From positions 1-64,000 of the forward strand of contig NZ_LRRU01000023.1 of NCBI RefSeq assembly GCF_001641615.1: a stretch of 64,000 bases of DNA, read 5' to 3'. Shown one piece after another: positions 35,028 to 42,657 of the stretch; position 1 is the first letter of the stretch, and every line of letters starts with the position of its first letter. The notes beneath the pieces were generated by a model that saw only the letters and a list, made by a program, of their open reading frames with translations, was not told the DNA's origin and searched no databases. Source of the stretch: Pseudoalteromonas gelatinilytica. GTDB lineage: Bacteria; Pseudomonadota; Gammaproteobacteria; Enterobacterales; Alteromonadaceae. The translations under genes were made by a program, and so were the position numbers.

Positions 35028-35344
35028 CTAATTACCAGTGTTATTAAAATTTAGGAGTTCTCGCTTTTACCTCAGGATAAAAACGAGCGATTGGGTCGTT
35101 TTCCTGACTATGCAAACAATATGCTTTGACGAAATAGAACAGTAATTTCGAACGGCCGAAGTTCGCTCTTTTGAGTCATGCGCCTAAACACGTTTAGGGC
35201 AAATACGCGTAGGCGAAAATTGGATAGAAATGAGTTTTAGTCGACGGGCGGTTCTGTGCCAGAAGCGGACGGTGGTAACGGCCGCCACAAACGCGATCAG
35301 CGTGTTGCGAAATGAGCCGCGCAGCGGCGTTTAAATGGCGCTTA
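35028..35344. other. ORF-less cassette
   Basis: About 300 bp between two attC-like sites with no ORF of plausible length on either strand. The right part (35230-35345) is GC-richer than its surroundings and ends in an attC-like arm (CGCGATCAGCGTG, GGCGTTTAAATGGCGCTTATTATG). It could carry a promoter or an RNA gene, or be a decayed cassette. Confidence 0.5.
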
Positions 35345-35626
35345 TTATGTGTTTTGGGCACTTAATTTTTTCCCTTTGAAATAGCACCATATAAAAGTTA
35401 AAACACAGGTGGCTTTAAGAGCCAATAGTTCCAATGGTTTCCACCATGCTCCTGTCTCAGCTTCGATTATGTCTGATACGCCAAATAGAGTGAATGCAAC
35501 CGTAGCTACCAGAAAAAGCGTTAGCCAACGATTATCTCTGCGCCTAATGACAGCAGTAATTAGCATCCCTAAGCCAATACTGAACCATAAGCTAGCTTCA
35601 ATATGGTTGAATGTTTCTATGGTCAT
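35345..35626 (-). CDS. Membrane protein, 93 aa (cassette)
   Basis: Three membrane segments: IEASLWFSIGLGMLITAVI, WLTLFLVATVAFTLFGVSDII, LLALKATCVLTFIWCYF. A DIIEAETGAWWKP loop separates the last two. Similar short proteins occur in gammaproteobacterial cassettes, but no function is known. The start codon is ATG 35626, close to the attC border. Confidence 0.72.
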   Translation of the reverse strand: MTIETFNHIEASLWFSIGLGMLITAVIRRRDNRWLTLFLVATVAFTLFGVSDIIEAETGAWWKPLELLALKATCVLTFIWCYFKGKKLSAQNT

Positions 35627-35633
35627 AATTTAC

Positions 35634-35735
35634 ACATAACGCCCTGTTAATGGGCAAAATTATGTTGGCTAAATTGTGACGCGGAGCGAAACCAAGCCAA
35701 CGTAATTTTGTCCACTTTAAACAGTTTGTTAGGCA
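35634..35735 (-). repeat. attC site
   Basis: CATAACGCCC to CAGTTTGTTAGGC. Confidence 0.9.
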
Positions 35736-36205
35736 TCGTCATCCGGCTCAGCATCGAAGGATCCTGGAATTTGCTCGTCACATGTTTCATAAGCAAAAAT
35801 TTCTTCCTCATCCCAGATATCAAACTTTTTGATTACATCTAAATAGCAAGCAGATTTACGAACATTGACAGTTAAGTATGTTTCATCCCATCTTTCCAAT
35901 GAACAATCCAAATCGCGAATTTTTTCAATATAAAAATCTTGTTTATCTCTATCAATTGATTTGTCAAAAATTATTCTGAGAGTGCGGTTACCGCTTCTTG
36001 CTATGACATTTTCAATTTCCAATATGCCGTTATCGTCCTCAAAAGCTTTTACTTCATCCTTGAAGTTTAACGAGTACGAAAAGAATGGAACGTTTTCAAG
36101 CCGATAAATATTATTCCCTAGCGGCTCTGCCCACATAGACTCGCCACCAATCATCCAGTGATTGGGTAAAGATACGTGAACTTTAACTAATCCTTCGTTT
36201 CTCAT
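35729..36205 (-). CDS. DUF4265 protein (cassette)
   Basis: 158 residues. The DUF4265 pattern is clear: VKVHVSLPNHWMIGGESMWAEPLGNNIYRLENVPFFSYSLNFKDEV, then IENVIARSGNRTLRIIF. Soluble, with a very acidic tail (DAEPDDDA). DUF4265 proteins are small, widespread and often found in toxin-immunity-like or mobile contexts; a function has not been shown. One-gene cassette. Confidence 0.82.
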   Translation of the reverse strand: MRNEGLVKVHVSLPNHWMIGGESMWAEPLGNNIYRLENVPFFSYSLNFKDEVKAFEDDNGILEIENVIARSGNRTLRIIFDKSIDRDKQDFYIEKIRDLDCSLERWDETYLTVNVRKSACYLDVIKKFDIWDEEEIFAYETCDEQIPGSFDAEPDDDA

Positions 36206-36210
36206 TTAGA

Positions 36211-36318
36211 TGCCTAACGCCGCAAATAAACGGCAAAAATTAGTTGGCTAAAAATTTGTAAGGTACGAACAAAGCCAACTAGTTTTTTGTCCGCACTTTT
36301 TAATTTGCTTTGTTATAT
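36211..36318 (-). repeat. attC site
   Basis: CCTAACGCCGC to CTTTGTTATATG. Near-identical to 31506-31612. Confidence 0.92.
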
Positions 36319-36323
36319 GCCGA

Positions 36324-36650
36324 TTACCAATTCGCCTGCTTAGTTTTTTTATAACCTAGCCACATAGTAATTACTAGTGTTAAACATCCCAACAAAATGA
36401 AAATAGCTGCTACATTTGGGGACTCTTGCACTATGCCAAGTTTTCCATTTAACCATGCAGGGAAGAATATACTAAACGGAATGTAGGTAACGATAAACAA
36501 CAGAAACCAAATATATTGGCTAAACACGTTTAACAAACTACGACGATTAACCAGTTTAAGTTTATCTGCTAAATGTTTATGGAACTTTACGATACCCAAG
36601 CAGAGCCAAACATAGACCACAAATGAAACTACAAAAATAGCAATATTCAC
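36324..36650 (-). CDS. Membrane protein, 108 aa (cassette)
   Basis: GTG 36650 with AAGAGAG upstream. Three helices: MNIAIFVVSFVVYVWLCLGIV, FSQYIWFLLFIVTYIPFSIFF, VAAIFILLGCLTLVITMWLGY. Inner-membrane protein of unknown family. Confidence 0.7.
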   Translation of the reverse strand: MNIAIFVVSFVVYVWLCLGIVKFHKHLADKLKLVNRRSLLNVFSQYIWFLLFIVTYIPFSIFFPAWLNGKLGIVQESPNVAAIFILLGCLTLVITMWLGYKKTKQANW

Positions 36651-36664
36651 ATAACTCTCTTAGG

Positions 36665-36768
36665 CATATAACGCCGTTGTAAATTGCAGTTTTGGAGGAG
36701 CCCGTTTGTGCTATTAAGCACAAAAAAGAGCGACGGAAAAACTGTCAATTTGACAACTTTGTTAGCTG
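36665..36768 (-). repeat. attC site
   Basis: TATAACGCCG to CTTTGTTAGC with AATTGCAGTTTT / AAAACTGTCAATT arms. Confidence 0.88.
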
Positions 36769-37316
36769 CTGTGATTGTACCGTTCACGCCAATACTTAAG
36801 CCGCTCTTCCTCCACTTCTTTCCCCTCCAATACGTATCTTATTGGACCATCTTTAGAATCCATATCACCCAAAACATATCTTCTTAAGTGCTCAGGTGTA
36901 GATTCATATTCATCTTTTAGCTTCTTGGCAATATCCGAGTTCGGATTTCGAAGGAATTCACTAAATGCTTCTCGACATCTTTCAGAGCTTGATTTCCTAC
37001 CCTGAAGCTCATCAAGAGTATCTCTAACTTCTTTGATAAACTCTCGTTCATCTATGTAGGTGTTTAAATCATCAGATTTACCAATAAACGAGTGAAACCT
37101 AGAAACATCTTCCCCTTTAGGAACTTGGGTAACAACCCACCCGGAATTAACTTTATTAACGAAGCCCTCGAAATCAACTTTTTCCCAGCAATCAATTACC
37201 CCATCTTCATAAACTTTGATGGTTACAAGATGATATTGCATATTGTGAATAAAGGCAGGTAAACCAATGCCTTTTACAATCTTTCCGTCTTTGCTCTCTC
37301 GATATATTTTTTCCAT
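36762..37316 (-). CDS. Hypothetical cassette protein, 184 aa
   Basis: Soluble protein. The N-terminal part (HLVTIKVYEDGVIDCWEKVDFEGFVNKVNSGWVVTQVPKG) forms a compact beta domain that I know from other cassette-encoded and toxin-immunity-like proteins. The C-terminal 100 residues are helical and strongly charged (YESTPEHLRRYVLGDMDSKDGPIRYVL). No catalytic motif is evident. Confidence 0.75.
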   Translation of the reverse strand: MEKIYRESKDGKIVKGIGLPAFIHNMQYHLVTIKVYEDGVIDCWEKVDFEGFVNKVNSGWVVTQVPKGEDVSRFHSFIGKSDDLNTYIDEREFIKEVRDTLDELQGRKSSSERCREAFSEFLRNPNSDIAKKLKDEYESTPEHLRRYVLGDMDSKDGPIRYVLEGKEVEEERLKYWRERYNHSS

Positions 37317-37331
37317 TCTTTATACCTGTAA

Positions 37332-37429
37332 AGCTAACGTTCAATTAACGGGTTAAAAATTGTGGGGTAAAATTGAGCGAAGCGAATAGCCCGCAAGTTA
37401 TTTACCCCTGTTTAATTGCTTGTTAGCTC
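37332..37429 (-). repeat. attC site
   Basis: GCTAACGTT to GCTTGTTAGC. Sister of the attC at 8238-8335, which is 29 kb away across the mobile composite. Confidence 0.88.
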
Positions 37430-37893
37430 TCGTTTACTAACTTTGCCTCAACTAAAAATTCATAAAGCCCAGTAGTTATAAAGCGACCATAACTATTCTG
37501 AGTGTAACTTTCACCATCATAAACCCGATCTACAACAACAAAATACATTTCACCTCTTTTGGTAAGTGGAACCATCAGATTCAAACCTATGGTGTCGTTC
37601 TTTGTTTTAATTCTAATATATAGTTTGGTGTTTTTGGGTGGTCTCTTAGCGATTGATGCTTGCTCCGCACTAGTAATAGCATTAATTAATAGTTCTTTTG
37701 AATGGGTGGAATTTAATGCTGAATTTGTCACATTAATATACTCAGAATTTATCGCTTCAATTGAGACAATATCTTCAATAGTAAGACTACTAAATTTAGC
37801 TAGTTTATTTGATCCTTCTGAATTATCCCAAAAATAACCAATCCACCCATAAAAAATATAAGTGACAATTATAACAGCTAAAACTTTCCTCAA
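37423..37893 (-). CDS. Membrane-anchored protein, 156 aa (cassette)
   Basis: TTG 37893 with AAGGA upstream. N-terminal anchor VLAVIIVTYIFYGWIGYF, then a periplasmic domain with SLTIEDIVSIEAI.., a helical stretch (SKELLINAITSAEQA) and a beta-rich end (TKLYIRIKTKNDTIGLNLMVP). Function unknown. Confidence 0.7.
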   Translation of the reverse strand: MRKVLAVIIVTYIFYGWIGYFWDNSEGSNKLAKFSSLTIEDIVSIEAINSEYINVTNSALNSTHSKELLINAITSAEQASIAKRPPKNTKLYIRIKTKNDTIGLNLMVPLTKRGEMYFVVVDRVYDGESYTQNSYGRFITTGLYEFLVEAKLVNES

Positions 37894-37913
37894 TAGTCAA
37901 TCCTTACTTTAAA

Positions 37914-38014
37914 AGCTAACGCCCGCATAATGGGCGGATTAAGCTTGGCTAAAATAGCGAGGAACGAGCGCCAGCCAAGCGTTAGGCGTTCATTATTAAT
38001 GCGTTTGTTATGTG
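37914..38014 (-). repeat. attC site
   Basis: GCTAACGCCC to GCGTTTGTTATG with GCTTGGCT / AGCCAAGC arms. Confidence 0.92.
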
Positions 38015-38021
38015 CTCTCAG

Positions 38022-38378
38022 CTAACCAGTTACAATTCTATGTTTTTGTTTGGCTGGTTCGGTTAGTGACCAACCCATCTCTTTAGCAACCAGCTTGGCA
38101 AGTGACCTAATTTTATCCCAATTAGAATCTTCATATAGAGCATTATTTTCAAGGTACATGGCTGAGAATTGCGCACCTGAATGCTGATTAATGAAAACAT
38201 CTAACGCTTCAATAGATGCTGCTTGTTCAGGTGTTAAATCACTAATTTTCAAGTCGTCTAAGCATTCATTAAACTCAAGCACCAACTCATCACCAACAGC
38301 CGCGAAACTTGGATAAAGTGCCTCTTGAACTTTTGCTGATGCGGCAAGTGCCATAATCGAATTTTTCAGGTTGTCCAT
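38022..38378 (-). CDS. Hypothetical cassette protein, 118 aa
   Basis: ATG 38378 chosen because 38417 lies in the attC. All-helical soluble protein (DNLKNSIMALAASAKVQEALYPSFAAVGDELVLEFNE, SAMYLENNALYEDSNWDKIRSLAKLVAKEMG). The layout resembles small SMI1/immunity-like helical proteins, but no family can be named. Confidence 0.72.
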   Translation of the reverse strand: MDNLKNSIMALAASAKVQEALYPSFAAVGDELVLEFNECLDDLKISDLTPEQAASIEALDVFINQHSGAQFSAMYLENNALYEDSNWDKIRSLAKLVAKEMGWSLTEPAKQKHRIVTG

Positions 38379-38392
38379 ATTTCTACCGGAAT

Positions 38393-38493
38393 ACATAACG
38401 CCCGGCTCAACAAGCAAATTTTTGATGGCTACTTTTTTGCCACGCCAAAAAGGTGACAGCGGAAATTTGTCTGGTGCAGCCGCTTGTTAAGCC
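38393..38493 (-). repeat. attC site
   Basis: CATAACGCCC to GCCGCTTGTTAAG, interior AAATTTTTGATGGC / GACAGCGGAAATTTGTC. Confidence 0.85.
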
Positions 38494-38494
38494 T

Positions 38495-39067
38495 TTATTG
38501 CAACAATGAACGTAATAATGGCGTACGATAATCATTGTCCTTTTCATTGAACTCCAGCTTATTCTCAGAAAGATCAATGTTTATGAAAACCTCAGAATAC
38601 AGCGCTTCCTCTCCGTCAGGATTGAAGAAGAACTTCATTTTGCAGGGTGAGACCTCAAGCTGTTCAGGATTGCATGCAAGCCCAACCACTTGGGCGTATA
38701 CCTCATTTGAAACCGATGCACCACTTACGGTAGCTCCGTAGAGACTAGCTAGTGATCTTATAAAGGCAACTGACTCCTCTCCGGTGTTCTTGAAGAATGC
38801 CTCTCCCCAATAAAAGGGATCATCAATACCTTCTACTGATTGCGGGTTCCACGATGGCAACAGCTCGATTGCAAACCCAACTATATCGCCTTTCAGGTTG
38901 CCTTTAACGACAACTTCATATGAACCAGATTCGAGCTTCTTGGAGTTCGAAATTGTAAAGGTCAGATCGACAAAACCATCTTCCTCACCAACAACTACTT
39001 CTGGATAGTCTTTGGCGGAAGAAAAAATACTCCAAATCATTATTAGTATTCCTAAAACGTATTTCAT
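38495..39067 (-). CDS. Secreted protein, 190 aa (cassette)
   Basis: ATG 39067 begins a signal peptide (MKYVLGILIMIWSIFSSA). The mature region is beta-rich with ten or so strands, a WGEAFFKNTGEESVAFIRSLASLYG stretch and two Cys (GLACNPEQLEVSPCKMKF) likely to form a disulphide. Similar proteins are found across gammaproteobacterial genomes without a known function. Confidence 0.75.
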   Translation of the reverse strand: MKYVLGILIMIWSIFSSAKDYPEVVVGEEDGFVDLTFTISNSKKLESGSYEVVVKGNLKGDIVGFAIELLPSWNPQSVEGIDDPFYWGEAFFKNTGEESVAFIRSLASLYGATVSGASVSNEVYAQVVGLACNPEQLEVSPCKMKFFFNPDGEEALYSEVFINIDLSENKLEFNEKDNDYRTPLLRSLLQ

Positions 39068-39114
39068 ATATGCGCCCCAGCCCGCTTTCTGGCGACATAA
39101 TTTTTTGTTATGCG
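39068..39114 (-). repeat. Degenerate attC-like site
   Basis: ATATGCGCCCC to TTTTTGTTATGCG, only 47 nt; probably an internal deletion of a standard attC. Confidence 0.5.
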
Positions 39115-39117
39115 TAA

Positions 39118-39438
39118 TCATTTTATTGAACCACCATGCGCCCATATGCCTACTTTATTACCCGATGGATCAATTAGCTCCAAAAAATCTCCAGCAATGT
39201 TGATTTCGAAAGAATAAACAACTCCAGTCTTTTCGAGAGTTTTTAGAATAGTTATTTGTTTATCGCCTATATGAATTCCAAACTCTGCGCATGGGCAAGA
39301 ACCATCTAAATCTAAAATTAACTCTCCTGCTAAGCATATTAGCCTTGTGTCAGATTGAGCTTTAAATAAAGACAACGTCGTGCAATAAAACTCTTTGGTT
39401 TCCTTAAAGTTATTTGAGTTAAGTGTTAGATAAATCAT
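39118..39438 (-). CDS. VOC-fold (glyoxalase-like) protein, 106 aa (cassette)
   Basis: The N-terminus (MIYLTLNSNNFKETKEFYCTTLSLF) and the C-terminus (VVYSFEINIAGDFLELIDPSGNKVGIWA) fit a vicinal oxygen chelate module. The typical metal ligands of glyoxalase are not all visible. VOC proteins in cassettes include antibiotic-binding and dioxygenase-like members, but this one cannot be assigned. Confidence 0.7.
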   Translation of the reverse strand: MIYLTLNSNNFKETKEFYCTTLSLFKAQSDTRLICLAGELILDLDGSCPCAEFGIHIGDKQITILKTLEKTGVVYSFEINIAGDFLELIDPSGNKVGIWAHGGSIK

Positions 39439-39444
39439 TCGTTT

Positions 39445-39562
39445 ATGATGCTTCCTTGGGCATATTTCCTTACTAATTGGCGCGTAAATGCTTTGCTAAA
39501 ATCAGCAACAAATGGCCACCAGCCAAGCTTTAGACGTCCCACTTAGAATTGCCTTGTTAGGT
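39445..39562 (-). repeat. attC site, left half degenerate
   Basis: The right half GCCAAGCTTTAGACGTCCC..GCCTTGTTAGGTG is standard; the left part (TTACTAATTGGCGCG) is eroded. Confidence 0.65.
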
Positions 39563-39931
39563 GAACTTTTCGACTATTTCAATAGCTCGTTGTTTTGTAA
39601 AAACACCATTAATTTCTGGATCTGTTAATTCAGCTACGTAGTCAAAAATTCCTTCCTCTTCAAAATCAACTAAATCACATAGTTGAAGAGCATCAGCAAT
39701 AAAGCATAAGTGATTTTTATTTAGTTTATCTTGAATGAACAATTCACAAAGTTTTTTTATATCAGCAAAAGATATAGCAATCTCTTCATCTTCAATGACA
39801 TCGAGAGTAATAGAAGAACCTTTGATATCCAATTTATTTTCATAATCTGAAAATTCAGTTATAAACTCTCCTAGAAACACTTCTGGAGATATGTACTCAT
39901 TTAATAATTTGGATAGCGATGACAGCTTCAC
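39557..39931 (-). CDS. Hypothetical protein, 124 aa, first cassette of the array
   Basis: GTG 39931, preceded by GAGCAAAG. A soluble, acidic, helical protein (LLNEYISPEVFLGEFITEFSDYENKLDI, IKKLCELFIQDKLNKNHLCFIADALQLCD). Its layout recalls small immunity-like helical proteins. It is the cassette closest to the expected attI position; the GTTAGGTG of its 5' border is at 39939-39946. Confidence 0.7.
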   Translation of the reverse strand: MKLSSLSKLLNEYISPEVFLGEFITEFSDYENKLDIKGSSITLDVIEDEEIAISFADIKKLCELFIQDKLNKNHLCFIADALQLCDLVDFEEEGIFDYVAELTDPEINGVFTKQRAIEIVEKFT

Positions 39932-39938
39932 CTTTGCT

Positions 39939-39946
39939 CACCTAAC
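39939..39946 (-). other. 5' border of the cassette array (attI-proximal end)
   Basis: CACCTAAC, i.e. GTTAGGTG on the cassette strand, is the last recombination-type R'' core. Upstream of it on the cassette strand comes a 55-codon chromosomal gene rather than attI and intI. Confidence 0.6.
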
Positions 39947-39959
39947 AGTGTATTTTCTA

Positions 39960-40127
39960 TTAGTCTTTACACTCAAAACCTTTAGAGTCGACTTTGGCGA
40001 CGTTGTCTTTATTGCCACACTCTTTAATTGCCATCTCTGTGTGATTGTTCTCATTGTATTGTTTAGCAATTGCGCCAAGGCTTAGCACAATTACTACAGC
40101 TATCACTATTTTTTTAATTTTAGACAT
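39960..40127 (-). CDS. Small secreted or anchored protein, 55 aa
   Basis: ATG 40127 has AAAGGA six bases upstream. A signal or anchor (KIKKIVIAVVIVLSLGAIA) is followed by a short polar tail with two Cys (IKECGNKDNVAKVDSKGFECKD) that may form a disulphide. It sits right next to the end of the cassette array. Its composition and ribosome site make it a likely real gene; no family is known. Confidence 0.7.
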   Translation of the reverse strand: MSKIKKIVIAVVIVLSLGAIAKQYNENNHTEMAIKECGNKDNVAKVDSKGFECKD

Positions 40128-40342
40128 AAACATTCCTTTGAGAATAAACTATTTAAATACAAACAGTTGCGCTTGCTATTTTTGATAAAACTAAATCATA
40201 TTGAAACCGATTTAACCATTCAAAAATGCAGCAAAATATTTTACAGTTCTGTTTAACTACCGACAACGAACCATAACCTTACCTTTTAACCCTTACAACA
40301 ATGTTTTTTATGAGTAATTTAATTTATATCATGCAAAATCTG

Positions 40343-40780
40343 CTATGGTTTCCTCGGCGGTGGGATAACTTCAGGAGGGCTTTCAACGAATAATAAATCA
40401 TTGATATTTAGCTTTACTCTATTACCGCCACACATCACAAGGCCACCATCTTTGGTTGTTGAGTAATTTAAATAAATCTCGAAAGTGTTTACCAAGTTAG
40501 GGTTAATAACGATGTATGTTTCTTTAAAATCTGGGTAAATGTGAGCATCTTCAAATTTTAAGCTAACACTTTGCTCGTTCTCTTTGTACAAATTAATCTC
40601 TGTTAAAAAAAGATCACCATTTTTCTTAGGAACAAAAATTTCGTAAAGTCTTAGGTTATTTTGCTCATTCCTTTCATCTGATTTTGCAAATGGTACTTTT
40701 TCAGCTTGCTCAGTATTTCCCATTGCTTGAGATGTAAAAGATATAAAAATGAATAAACACACCGCGAATAGTTGTTTCAT
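40343..40780 (-). CDS. Secreted protein, 145 aa
   Basis: ATG 40780 with AAGGAAG upstream. Signal peptide MKQLFAVCLFIFISFTSQA. The mature protein is beta-rich (LRLYEIFVPKKNGDLFLTEINLYKENEQ, YIVINPNLVNTFEIYLNYS) and ends in a proline-rich tail (PPEVIPPPRKP). Not flanked by attC sites, so it is part of the normal chromosome rather than a cassette. Function unknown. Confidence 0.75.
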   Translation of the reverse strand: MKQLFAVCLFIFISFTSQAMGNTEQAEKVPFAKSDERNEQNNLRLYEIFVPKKNGDLFLTEINLYKENEQSVSLKFEDAHIYPDFKETYIVINPNLVNTFEIYLNYSTTKDGGLVMCGGNRVKLNINDLLFVESPPEVIPPPRKP

Positions 40781-40956
40781 TGGCTTCCTTGTTGTTATGG
40801 CTTTCCAAACACAATATGAACCCATAAAGGGCCTAGTAGAGGGTTCATGCGATTGAATATTTAGTCCTTTGAGAATTGATACGTGACATTTTGGCTCAGC
40901 AACTATTAACGAAAAGGCTAAAACAATGAAACCAGCCGTTACTCTTACCCCTAAAC

Positions 40957-41415
40957 TTAATCAATAAGCGCCATCGAATTTAAATTAAAGTTATAAATAG
41001 AGAATGACTCACCTTCTTCTTTTAACGTGACAGTTATTTTTGCGTCTCCATTAGTGTATGAAGCTGGAATTAAATAAGTAACATAAGTACCTGAACCACC
41101 TCCAGTGACAGCTTTAGAGCTAACATTTATAAATTCAAATTCACCTAGTTCTTTTAATTCGCCCAACTTTGAGAATGCACGCATGATTTTAGAAATATCT
41201 TCATCTGTGGCATTTTCAATTGATGATGGGGTCATATAGCTTTTGAGAGTCTGAGGGTCCCATTGAGAGATATCTGTAATTGCTGAATTTAGGTAAGGAA
41301 TAGCAGTTTCTTTGTAAGCAGAGGATTTATTCGCAGTCCAAATTGCTAAAAGTACAAATAAGCTAATTAACACTAAAAATGTTATACCAATTCCTTTAAG
41401 TATCTTTTTAACCAT
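40957..41415 (-). CDS. Membrane-anchored protein, 152 aa
   Basis: AAGGAAAA precedes ATG 41415. Anchor ILKGIGITFLVLISLFVLLAIW, then a periplasmic domain with SYMTPSSIENATDEDISKIMRAFSKLGELKELGEFEF and a beta-rich end (AKITVTLKEEGESFSIYNFNL). The shape recalls DUF4864/NTF2-like periplasmic proteins, but this is weak. Confidence 0.7.
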   Translation of the reverse strand: MVKKILKGIGITFLVLISLFVLLAIWTANKSSAYKETAIPYLNSAITDISQWDPQTLKSYMTPSSIENATDEDISKIMRAFSKLGELKELGEFEFINVSSKAVTGGGSGTYVTYLIPASYTNGDAKITVTLKEEGESFSIYNFNLNSMALID

Positions 41416-41741
41416 GATTTTTATTATTTTTCCTTGATTGAATCACTTACGAATTTATCAGCTTTAAATGTCTTATGGTAGTACCCAATGTGACCCAATT
41501 TGTGTCAAAATTTTTTAAACACAAATTTTAGTTGCTTGTATCATCCCCAAAATCTCCGTTCTTTCGCTATTAACCTCAACTAGCCCATACTTTGAGTAAA
41601 TCCACTCAATCAGTTTTCAACTTATTTTACTCACCATGTATTAATGCTACTAAGCAAAAATATCCACCGCAAACTAACTCAGAGCAAAGATTTATTTGGT
41701 ACAATCAGCCTTTGATATGGCTAACAGATAGGTTTTCCTCA

Positions 41742-42647
41742 ATGCATCCGCGAAATCGCCACTTAAATGGCTACGACTTTACTTTGCTATGCAAAGATAC
41801 TCCTGCCCTAACACCTTATATAACGCAAACGCCAGCGGGCAATGATACCATTGATTTCACCAATGCATTAGCGGTTAAAACCCTCAACCAAGCGTTATTA
41901 AAAAGCCATTATAAAATCGATTTTTGGGATTTACCCGACAACTACCTTTGCCCGCCAGTTCCAGGCAGAGTGGATTACATTCATCACTTAGCCGATTTAT
42001 TAGCAAGCAATAACCAAGGTCATATTCCGACGGGAAAGCAAGTAAAAGCGCTTGATGTAGGCACGGGTGCAAATGTGATTTACCCGCTTACTGGTAATCA
42101 CGAATATGGCTGGCACTTCACAGGCTCCGATATTGATGCCTTGTCTGTTAAAATTGCTAAACAAATTGTGCAATTTAACCGCCTGAAAATTAATGTTAAG
42201 CAGCAAAACAACGCCGATAAAATGTTTACGGGCGTGATATCGAATAAAGATGTTTTTCACCTAACTTTATGCAATCCACCATTTCATGCCAATGAGCAAC
42301 AGGCCAAAGCAGGTACTGAGCGTAAATGGAAAAACCTAAACAAAGCGCCACAAAAAGCACTTAATTTTGGTGGCCGCCAAAACGAGCTTTGGTGTGAAGG
42401 CGGTGAGCGCGAATTTATCAGTAAAATGTGTATTGAGAGCCAAGAGTTTGCAGAGCAATGTATTTGGTTTACATCGCTTGTTTCAAAGTCTGACACTTTG
42501 CCGCATATAAAAAAGTTGCTTAGCACACTTGATGTGAAAGAAGTAAAAGTTATAAAAATGGCACAAGGCCAAAAAATGAGTCGCTTTATTGCTTGGAGCT
42601 ATTTTGACCAAGCCGACCGCGAAGCCATTCTTAACGAACTAGTATAA
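41742..42647 (+). CDS. rlmF: 23S rRNA (adenine(1618)-N(6))-methyltransferase
   Basis: Uses S-adenosylmethionine to methylate A1618 of 23S rRNA. I start at ATG 41742 because MHPRNRH matches the N-terminus of E. coli RlmF and gives 301 residues; a TTG at 41592 would add 50 non-conserved residues. Visible are TPAG..IDFTNALAVKTLNQALL, WDLPDNYLCPPVPGRVDYIHHLADLL, the SAM loop DVGTGANVIYPL and the catalytic CNPPFHA. The gene is followed after 10 bp by ltaE. Confidence 0.92.
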   Translation: MHPRNRHLNGYDFTLLCKDTPALTPYITQTPAGNDTIDFTNALAVKTLNQALLKSHYKIDFWDLPDNYLCPPVPGRVDYIHHLADLLASNNQGHIPTGKQVKALDVGTGANVIYPLTGNHEYGWHFTGSDIDALSVKIAKQIVQFNRLKINVKQQNNADKMFTGVISNKDVFHLTLCNPPFHANEQQAKAGTERKWKNLNKAPQKALNFGGRQNELWCEGGEREFISKMCIESQEFAEQCIWFTSLVSKSDTLPHIKKLLSTLDVKEVKVIKMAQGQKMSRFIAWSYFDQADREAILNELV

Positions 42648-42657
42648 GGATAATAAG

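Noticed and set aside
40343..41415. Possible remnant of intI at the attI end of the array
   Set aside because: Both genes encode secreted or anchored small proteins; no tyrosine recombinase motifs were found on either strand.
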